Part shown: positions 56,542 to 64,000 of the stretch, piece by piece
How positions within the stretch are numbered: position 1 is the first letter of the stretch
How the letters are laid out: every line of letters starts with the position of its first letter
Assembly (NCBI RefSeq): GCF_040183065.1
Contig: NC_091124.1
Location: 69,759,001-69,823,000 of the forward strand
Length of the DNA: 64,000 nt
Direction: 5' to 3'
DNA from: Periplaneta americana
Taxonomy: Eukaryota > Arthropoda > Insecta > Blattodea > Blattidae
Program-made: the position numbers and the translations under genes
The notes under the pieces: generated by a model
Databases searched by the model: none
The model's input: only the letters and a program-made list of their open reading frames with translations
What the model was told of the DNA's origin: nothing

Positions 56542-56721
56542 CAGTGGTCGTCAGCACTCGCTGGGTAACGGGTAAGGAGTGTATCGGAATATGCACCGTC
56601 ATGCAGAAGGGAGAGAGAGAGAGAAAGCATACCCGCCAGCAGCCATGAATGCACGCTAGTGCATCTCTTATCCGCGGGTAAGAGACGCTAGCCCGAGGGT
56701 TCAGTGTGCTGATGACCGCTG
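56542..56721 (+). mobile_element. hAT MITE with 8-bp target duplication, copy 2
   Basis: Ends CAGTGGTCGTCAGCAC and (inverted) CAGCGGTCATCAGCAC. Flanked by ATATAAAT at 56534-56541 and 56722-56729. Interior aligns with the copy at 50721 (GAGAG run, CATACCCGC, CCGCGGGTAAGAGA). Confidence 0.9.
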
Positions 56722-57644
56722 ATATAAATGATCAGACTCCATTACTATGTTTAAAAGATCACATATTTCTAAGACCTTGTCATACTGAAGGAACTCATCT
56801 TCCATGCTGAACAAACGGAAGTGTCCCAAAATATTATTGTCAAATTCTTATCATTCTCCTAAATATTGTAGAGTCCTTGTGTACACCTCTGTTGCATCTC
56901 TTACAAACAAATCCTTTTCACTAGGAGGTGAATACTTTACAGATAAAGCAGCTTTTCCACCAAAAAAACGTATCATTTAAACGAGTTGCTAGTTTATCTT
57001 TCAAAGTAACCATATGAGAGTGGACATGTGCACTGAAAGTATTGTCACTCTGCAAGATTAGCTGTACTGAATTGACTATCGCCATGAAATGATGCATGAA
57101 GTATAAATAACATTCTGAAAGTGACAAGTTGCTGCCGTATTAGAGCTTCATGTTGTAAGCACCTCAGTGATGTAATCAAGCAGACAATGGTTGCGAAAAG
57201 TAAAAAAAAAAAAAAAAAACGTCATTCTTAGCAAAATTATAACTAGAGAGGACAGCATTAAAATTAACCCGAAGATTTCCCCGAAGTCCTGAGTCGAGAC
57301 AGTAAACCTGAAGACTCCGGATCAAACTCGAAGAGTTGGCAACCGTGGTTGAAATCAGTGCTGTAGTTGAGAAAAAAAAATTACTGAAACTCTGCTATTT
57401 CAGAATCCCCCAAATTGCTTCATCAGTCGTTTCCTGTATTATTTATACTGAAACTAGGTATGAAAACCTAATATTATTTTAAATGAACTTCGTTCCGGTG
57501 CATCCCGGCTCAACTACAGCACTAGTTGTAATGTTTTGAAGCTTGAATAGTATATTTTAGATATGATACAATAACTGTGTAACAGATTTGATACATTTTA
57601 TGATTTTTGTAAAGAATCAATCCGTTATCGCCAACTACACCCCT

Positions 57645-58094
57645 TTTCATGCGACTTAGTCCATGGAAGTCGCGGTTTTTTTGCCGCCAAGAAGAACACG
57701 AGCCATTGGCGCTTAAACAACGTTGTCTAGTTGTAATGATTTTTAGTGGGTTATTTTGCGACGCTATATCAACATCTCAGGTTATTTAGCGTCTGAATGA
57801 AATCAAGGTGATAATGCCGGTGAAATGAGTCCGGGGTCCAGCACCGAAAGTTACCCAGCATTTGGTCATACTGGGTTGAGGGAAAACACCGGAATAAACC
57901 TCAACCAGGTAACTTGACTGGGATTCGAACCCGGGCCAATTGGTTTCGCGGTCAGATACGCTAACCGTTACTCCACAAGTGTGGGCAGTTGTAATGTTGA
58001 GACTAAGTCGTTGCTAGTTATGTTAAATATTACATGTGCCCAGGTAAAACATTTTAGCTACGAAGATGAGACGTATGAACTAAGTCGCGTGAAA
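57645..58094. mobile_element. MITE split by a SINE
   Basis: TTTTCATGCGACTTAGTCCAT on the left (20 bp compared) mirrors TTCACGCGACTTAGTTCAT from the right. Without the SINE at 57739 the element would be about 190 bp. No target duplication was resolved. Confidence 0.5.
57739..57986 (-). mobile_element. tRNA-derived SINE, family B, minus-strand copy
   Basis: Minus-strand A-box-like GTGGAGTAACGGTTAGC, B box GGGTTCGAATCCC, TTACCTGGTTGAGG, GGACCCCGGACTCATTTC and tail. Flanked by a 10-bp duplication AGTTGTAATG (57729-57738 and 57987-57996). Confidence 0.88.
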
Positions 58095-59339
58095 AAAAAA
58101 AAACATTGTAACTAATATTAAGTAACTATGAATTGTGCTTACAAGCTATAGAGTAAGATCATGGAATATATCTATATAAAGTAATGTTAGGAAAATAACA
58201 AAGCGATTTTAGATGAAGTTTAATTGAAATCAGTTAACAACTCCGCTTATACATACATTGCATTAAGATGATACAAGAATACAGGTCATTTACAGAACAA
58301 TATTTGAGGATTAAATGGACGATTATTTGAAGAAATTAGAAATTTGTGAGAGACTGTGAGCACTTTACAATAATTATTGCTTCTCCTGTAAATCACTGTT
58401 TAAGATTATCATATACAGAAATCTTTTACACTAATCATTATATTGTAAAATACAAACGAAAAGTGTTACTTTTCGTAGAGAAGAAAAATGTAATATACAG
58501 CATTCGACAAAACAAACAATACTGAAATTATCGCTGATCTGCTGACCATGTTCCCCCAGCAACGAAGTACAGTGACACTGTTTTGTTTAGCAGCGCGGTT
58601 TTCATCTTCCCGTCGCCCGCCGCTAGGAGCTTATCTGCGGCCAAACGGCCACCCGGCCTGCCGGCACTGATTTGTATAAGGTCTCGCAAGCAGGGGTTAC
58701 CTACGACAGGAATGCGAACGAAACAATTCGATAAGGAAGAGGGGGCGACAGGAAAGGTCACGAGATAATTTGAATGATATTCAAGAGTACAGTCGGAAGA
58801 GAAACGACATCGATAGAATAAGTCTTGCATTGAGATAGTTACTGTACATTACTGTTTTAGTTTCAGTTCCACTGCATGTGAATACGTGTCTTGTTCCAAG
58901 TGCGTTTATTTTATTATGTAGTGATGGAGCGTTCCTCTCGCAGAGTATCATCATTTTATTCGTAAACATAATGTTGCGCGTTTAATTCGCTTCGAATTTT
59001 TCTCTTGCTACACTCTTCATTTCCACAGGCCATATCCCCATTTGTTTTGGAAGAGGCAATACTTCCATCGGCTCGCACCTCTAGCTCCCTCGGCGTGCTA
59101 CATACACACGTCAAAACAGACAGTAACGTCACCACTGTTTTTCAGTAATCGTTCCTTGCGCGAGCTATACTTATCCAGCTCAAAGTAAGTGTTGAAAATG
59201 TCCCCCACCAACTGCTACACACTGTTGACACCTTATGAAATTGTTAATTACTTTAAGAAGTTCTGCTTCACTGATTAACTCGATTTCAGCTTTTATATAG
59301 TTTTTAGCATTTGGCGCAGGAAACAGAAGTAAGTTAACG

Positions 59340-60327
59340 AGTCCGCTCGTCAAGCAACAAAATTACTTAAATTAAAGCCATACAGAATTCCGGTACTTCA
59401 AAAGTTAAATGAACAAGATCCCAATAAGAGGTTGCATTTTTGTAATTGGATTTCAGAGAAAATAAATTCTGAGGAAACTGATCCGACATTAATTTATTTT
59501 TCTGATGAGGCCTATTTTCATTTAAATGGACACATATCCTCACAAATTCATCCGTATTACAGTCAGGAGAAACCAAATCTTATACTCGAAACACCTTTGT
59601 ACGGTGAAAAAATAAGCGTATGGTGTGCAATGAACGGACACAGAATTATTGGGCCTATTTTCACTCAGGGCACAATTACCAGCGAGCGTTATGTGAATGA
59701 GATCCTTGACCCATTTTTAGATGAACTGGCTTATGCAGAACGTTCCTCAGTATATTTCCAACAAGACTCCGCCACTGCTCATACTGCCGAAGAATCCATG
59801 AGAGAATTGCGTCGAATTTTTGGAAGGAAAATTATCAGTAAAAATTTGTGGGCCTCATGAAGTCCAGATTTAACACCATGCGATTTCTATCTCTGGGGGG
59901 GGGGGGCACTTAAAAATAACGTTTATGCGAAAAACCCGCATACAATAAATAAAGGGTTCAGAGCCATAGTGGACCAAGCGCCATTTATTAAAAACGGAGA
60001 AAGCAAGGGTTAAAGTTAAGTGAATGACAATTTAATGAAGATTGACATATCATTTAGTGTTAATGTGTATACTTTATATTGCTTGCTATATGTTTAAATT
60101 GAATTATGGCAATAACTTAATTTTAACCCTTGTTTTCTATGGTTTCAGTAAATGGCGCTTGGCCCACTATGGTTCTGAACCCTTCAAATGAGCTTAAAGA
60201 CTATTATAACAGCTGAAATCGAGTCAATCAGTGAAGCAGAACTTCTTAAAGTAATTAACAATTTCGTAACAAGGTGTCAACAGTGTGTAGCAGTTGATGG
60301 GGGACATTTTCAACACCTACTTTGAGC
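59340..60327 (+). pseudogene. mariner-like (DDE_3) transposase pseudogene
   Basis: Plus-strand coding begins within SARQATKLLKLKPYRIPVLQ and is open from 59432 to 59860. Catalytic motifs: FSDEAYFHLNG (first Asp), YFQQDSATAHTAEESM (second Asp) and, after one in-frame TGA where Arg would be usual (59858-59860), SPDLTPCDFYLWG (third Asp, so DDD rather than DDE). A G12 run near 59897-59908 marks expansion of the following Gly codons. The coding is then split by the MITE at 59952-60184 and resumes as ELKTIITAEIESISEAEL to GGHFQHLL and stop. The N-terminal DNA-binding part is absent. Confidence 0.8.
59952..60184. mobile_element. MITE inserted in the mariner-like pseudogene
   Basis: AAGGGTTCAGAGCCATAGTG at the left mirrors AAGGGTTCAGAACCATAGTG read inward from the right, extending through CCAAGCGCCATTTA. 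233 bp, no coding. It separates two parts of one transposase frame. No target duplication is evident. Confidence 0.75.
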
Positions 60328-60917
60328 TGGGTAGGTACAAATTCCTAATGTTTCAGTGCCGGCAGGCCGGGTGACCGCTTGGCGGCAGATAAGCTCCTAG
60401 AGGCGGGCGACGGGAAAATGAAAACCGCGCGGCTAAACAAAACAGTGTTGGGGTTAATGCAGCAATTTGGTTCTCACAACAGAAGAGGTATTTATCATCG
60501 AGCATTATTTCCGGTCATACGGAGTGGGGCGTCAGAATGGGTCGAGCTTGCGCCATGTTAAAGAACAGTACCAGGAGCGATTTAACCCATTTAATCCCAT
60601 TGTCCTATGAATAGAACGGAAACATAATTCCAGTTTATAACCGAATTTTGTGAAGAGTGTTTGCTCTCAATCAAAGATTATCAGTTAAATTGACTCAGCA
60701 ATGTTTTCTGAAGGCACTCTGTCGAAGATTTTCAACAATCGCTTTGTTTATTCCCGTCTAATCGCCAGTAGTTCAAGTACCTGCTTGCTGTTTTCATCAT
60801 GTCTACAGGTATGCAGATTTATTTATTTATTTATATTTCTGTTAGTTATATAATTCTAAATTTTCTATCATGTTATTGTTGTTTGAAAATGTATATAACA
60901 CCTCTATAAATTAAATC

Positions 60918-62615
60918 ATGTCGATATTTCTATCAGTGTTCAAGATAATTGCGTTTACATTCAGTGTCATATCTATAGGACATTGGGACAATATGGATTA
61001 TTTCTCTATTATGAGTTTTTCAGACAAGAGGCAACGCAACTTGCTGTCACCTGAAGAGGCAGTAGAATATCTGTATCAAATATGGAATAAAGAAACAGAT
61101 GAAAACGAAGTCAACTCAATTTTCGTGGCTATAATTCCCTCACCACCAGATGCCCCCAGCGATTGTGAGGGTATTGATGACGACGTCATTGTGGTTCCTG
61201 ATAAAACTACTGGTATGCCATCTGATACTGCAGGTACGGTTGAACTGACAATTCCGGAGGACGAAGATATCTCTCTTGCAATTAACACCTACACCATAGA
61301 ACCAACTGAAACAAATAACCAACCCAGCAGTAAAGAAACAACTTCCCTAAAGTCTCCAAAATGGGAAAAATTGAATGGAAGGTGTCCTCAATATTCCGAT
61401 TCTACTGAAAAAATTCCTCTTTCAATGAAGGAATCCATAAAGAAGAGTCTGCAAGGGAAATCTGTCCCTGACATATTTATTTCTATATCCAACAACATTT
61501 TTGACAAAATATTAGAACAGACACAAGTATACAGTCAACAGAAAAATGACCATTCAATTTCACTCGCAAAAGAAGAGCTTATGAAGTTCGTGGGTATTCT
61601 TCTTTTTAGTGAGTACAACATACTACCAAGGGAGCGCATGTACTGGGATCGTTCTCCAGATTGCAGCGTGGAAATTGTTGCTGACTGCATGTCACGTAAT
61701 AGATTCCAAGACATAAAAAAGAACCATTTCAATGACAACAACAGCATTGACAAAGAAGACAGATATTACAAAGTGAGGCAACTATATGATTTAGCTAACG
61801 AATCTCTGAAGAAATATGGGGTTATTTTGTGATAAGTTATCAATTGACGAAAGGATGGTGAAGTATTATGGCAGGCACACACTCAAAATATATGAGGGAA
61901 AAACCAGTAAAATTTGGGTACAAACTCTGGATGCTATGTAGTTATGATAGTTATCCTTTACAGATTTTGCCATACCATGGAAAAAAGGACAACGGTCATG
62001 AACCATTGTTATTTAGAGTTGCAAAATCGCTTCCATCCGTAATTGAAAATCCTAAATAGCTTGTTATTTATAATGAATAACTTCTTCACATCCTACAAAC
62101 TTGCTGTCATGATGAAAGAAAAGGATTTCTTTGTGACAGGAACTGTTCGGGAAAATCGCATTGAAAAATGTCCACTCAAACCATCTTCCGAAATGAAGAA
62201 AAAGAAAAGAGGGGCTAGACAAATGTTTGGATACAAATAATAATATTGGCATAGTTCGCTGGAATGATAACAAAGTTGTAGCAGTTGTCACCAGTTTTGA
62301 ATCCCTCGACCCTAAAGGAGAAGTGCAATGGACAAAAGGCTCAAGAACTAACATCGCAATCCCACATTGCATTAGTTCCCACAATAAGTACAAGAATGGA
62401 GTTGACCTCTTCGATAACCTGATGGCTGTATACCAAATCCGGATTCAGGGCAAGAAGTGGTACTTCCCTCTATTCACAAATGTCTTGAACACCATGGTGG
62501 TAGTATCCTGGAAGCTCTACACTACTGCTGAGCTGGGTACTCATGACCTGCTTATGTTTCGAAGAGAGTAAGTAATCAACATATTTTATATTAGTAACCA
62601 TATGACATACAATGC

Positions 62616-62664
<49 letters not shown>

Positions 62665-62880
62665 TTACAGACTGGCAACAATTTTCTTGAAGAGTAGTGG
62701 TACACCGAAACCCAGACCAGGACCACATCGAAAAGAAAATGTCTTATGGATGTCAGGCTCGACAACATTGGGCATTTCATAGCAAAAAATCCATCAGGAA
62801 AACAACTTCGAAGTGCCTAGGGAAAGCCAAAAACAATGTGTGTGAAGTTTAAAAGGAGGCTCTGCATCAAATGTTTTGAG
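60918..62880 (+). pseudogene. piggyBac transposase pseudogene (DDE_Tnp_1_7)
   Basis: First frame 60918-61832 (304 codons) has an acidic N-terminus and then ILLFSEYNILPRERMYWDRS, ADCMSRNRFQDIKKNHFNDN and YYKVRQLYDLANESLKKYG. After a stop and shift: LSIDERMVKYYGRHTLK (first catalytic Asp), then in another frame KPVKFGYKLWMLCSYDSYPL (61868-62059). Further shifts give FFTSYKLAVMMKEKDFFVTG and, at 62227-62571, NKYKNGVDLFDNLMAVYQIR (third Asp region) and KKWYFPLFTNVLNTMVV. A possible intron (62570-62669) precedes LATIFLKSSGTPKPRPGPHR. The end has LCIKCFEKYH, part of the cysteine-rich C-terminal finger. At least four frame breaks: inactive, or the sequence has errors. Confidence 0.82.
62614..62664 (+). 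repeat. (ATT)n microsatellite inside the piggyBac element
   Basis: About 16 ATT units directly before TTTTACAG. It lies between a GTAAGT at 62570 and that AG, so it may occupy a transposase intron. Confidence 0.85.
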
Positions 62881-63134
62881 AAATATCACAAATTGTAAAA
62901 TTAATGGATGAAGATGTGAAAGAAAATGTTTCTTAGTAACGTAAATTAATATACTAGTAGATTTCTCATATAGCCCCAATGTCCTATGTATAGGACACAC
63001 TGTATATTTCAGATGAGACAATTTTTTTTTCCGAAAATCCAGTTTGTACATACTCAAACAATGTATCTGAGTTCGTTTAGTAATAAAATAACAAAATAAA
63101 TTATGATATGCTATTGTGGGTCTTAATGGGTTAA

Positions 63135-63385
63135 CAACGCGGCACCAAATAACACAATGTTAGCTATTAGCTATTGTCGAGAAGTTCCGTCGTACAGGAT
63201 CAGTCTTAGGTCTATGTTAACTTGCATGCTATAATGAATCTTGATTTTCAGAGTATATTTGTAATTTCAGTACTCCGAAAAATCAAGATAAGTCATTATA
63301 ACATGCAAGGCGACAAAAGACTGATCCCGTACGACGGAACTTCTCGATGATAGCTAACACTGTTGTGTTATTTGGTGTCGAATTG
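63135..63385. mobile_element. palindromic TTAA-flanked MITE abutting the piggyBac element
   Basis: TTAA at 63131-63134 and 63386-63389. The two halves are reverse complements over about 115 bp, including CACCAAATAACACAATGTTAGC and its mirror shortened here to ACCAAATAACACAA, and GAAGTTCCGTCGTAC. 251 bp, no coding. The left TTAA is also the right target site of the piggyBac element. The ends (CAACGCGG / CAATTCGA) differ from that element's CCCATT ends. Confidence 0.82.
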
Positions 63386-63389
63386 TTAA

Positions 63390-64000
63390 ATCGTTACTAG
63401 TACTGCTCTGTAAGGGGGCACTCCATTAAAAATGACAACTTTCTTCCTAATCATTTTTTCAACCAAATTTTGAGAGCATGTTCACTATGTAAAGGACCAA
63501 CAAAATCCAAATTTTGAACTCCCAAATGTTTTTGGCTTTTTATTTTTTATCTACTCTTTTTAGAAAAATTTCAAACCCAGGTTTTTTAGTAGAAGATCTA
63601 ATTTTTAAGCTTAGTTTTTTTGTTACATTTACAAGACATAGAGAAACGTTTCTGTGCATTCATTTTATGAAATATATCATGTATTCACTTTGATTTTTTT
63701 TTGTAATTTAAGAAATGTTATTTTTCCTATAATCCACGAAAAATATTAATAAAATAAACTAGCACCATTTGTCACAAGATAAATGCATGGAAACATGCAG
63801 CTACCCTATAAATACTTGCAGTAAAAATTTGATCCAGATTGATTAATATTTGGCATAAAAAGTTGGTGTTGAATCAAGAAAAATAAACTTACGGAAAAAT
63901 GAATTTGAAAATAGAACGAATATTTGTGTAAATTAAAATTCTTCTATGCTATATCCATCTAGTAACTTCAGGGAGCTAACTTTAAAACGAAAAGTTACAA
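63390..64000. other. no gene seen
   Basis: AT-rich sequence with several T-runs. No coding, SINE head or terminal repeat recognised. Confidence 0.55.

Larger units (their letters stand above)
55378..57345 (-). mobile_element. hAT-like transposon remnant
   Basis: Ends CAGGGTTGCCAACTCCC and inverted CACGGTTGCCAACTCTTCG. The flanks GTTGTGAT and GTTGAAAT may be a decayed 8-bp duplication. A degraded minus-strand stretch (YFMHHFMAIVNSVQLILQSD, near 57080) looks transposase-derived. It is interrupted by the SINE at 55443 and the MITE at 56542. Confidence 0.55.
58575..60448. repeat. three nested inverted repeats around a mariner-like element
   Basis: Outer arms 58575-58669 and 60354-60448 (about 95 bp, GC-rich, CACTGTTTTGTTTAGC...). 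Middle arms 59175-59291 and 60211-60330 (about 118 bp). Inner arms belong to the MITE at 59952-60184. The middle right arm encodes the transposase C-terminus (EAELLKVINNFVTRCQQC), so the left arms look like an inverted second copy of the element's 3' end. Confidence 0.8.
60586..63130 (+). mobile_element. piggyBac element with both ends and TTAA target sites
   Basis: Left end CCCATTTAATCCCATTG and inverted right end CCCATTAAGACCCACAA; TTAA at 60582-60585 and 63131-63134. Length 2545 bp, in the normal range for piggyBac. A CAATGTCCTATG-like word recurs near both ends (about 60600 and 62976). The transposase inside is broken. Confidence 0.85.

Overview
The window is nuclear DNA from an insect (or close arthropod relative) with a large, AT-rich, repeat-laden genome. 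The evidence is long introns with GT/AG splice sites, one multi-exon animal receptor gene, several tRNA-derived SINE families, LINE remnants, and DNA transposons of the Tc1/mariner, pogo/Tigger, hAT and piggyBac types. A cockroach- or termite-like genome would fit, but the sequence alone does not settle the species.

The only host gene I can support runs on the minus strand from about 53220 to 12499. It is a receptor (membrane) guanylate cyclase, most like insect Gyc32E. Fifteen exons join in one continuous reading frame of 1159 residues plus stop, and every splice phase matches. In order they encode the end of the extracellular ligand-binding domain (exons 1-5), one transmembrane helix (exon 5), a kinase-homology domain with no catalytic Asp (exons 6-10), the dimerisation linker (exon 11), the cyclase catalytic domain (exons 12-14), and a 278-residue disordered tail ending in a PDZ-ligand-like sequence (exon 15). 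The signal peptide and N-terminal ligand-binding exons are not visible and should lie beyond 64000.

The rest is transposon-derived. 1-12498 (downstream of the gene): a SINE, a 5'-truncated LINE with a 532-codon reverse transcriptase frame, a hAT remnant, microsatellites and a TA-flanked MITE. 12499-53220 (gene and introns): MITEs, SINEs, LINE pieces, hairpins and a 33-unit minisatellite ending about 45 bp from a splice donor. 53221-64000 (upstream or 5' intron): a Tigger-like element, a hAT remnant, hAT MITEs, a mariner-like pseudogene in a nest of inverted repeats, and a piggyBac element with both ends and TTAA target sites, abutting a palindromic TTAA-flanked MITE.

Most worth a second look: a MITE family in three copies, each with its own 7-bp target duplication; strong excess of the palindromic octamers TAGGCCTA and TACCGGTA; the nested inverted repeats at 58575-60448; and the piggyBac/MITE pair sharing one TTAA. 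Coordinates were read by hand. Exon edges are checked by codon arithmetic; repeat edges without a stated target duplication may be off by several bases.
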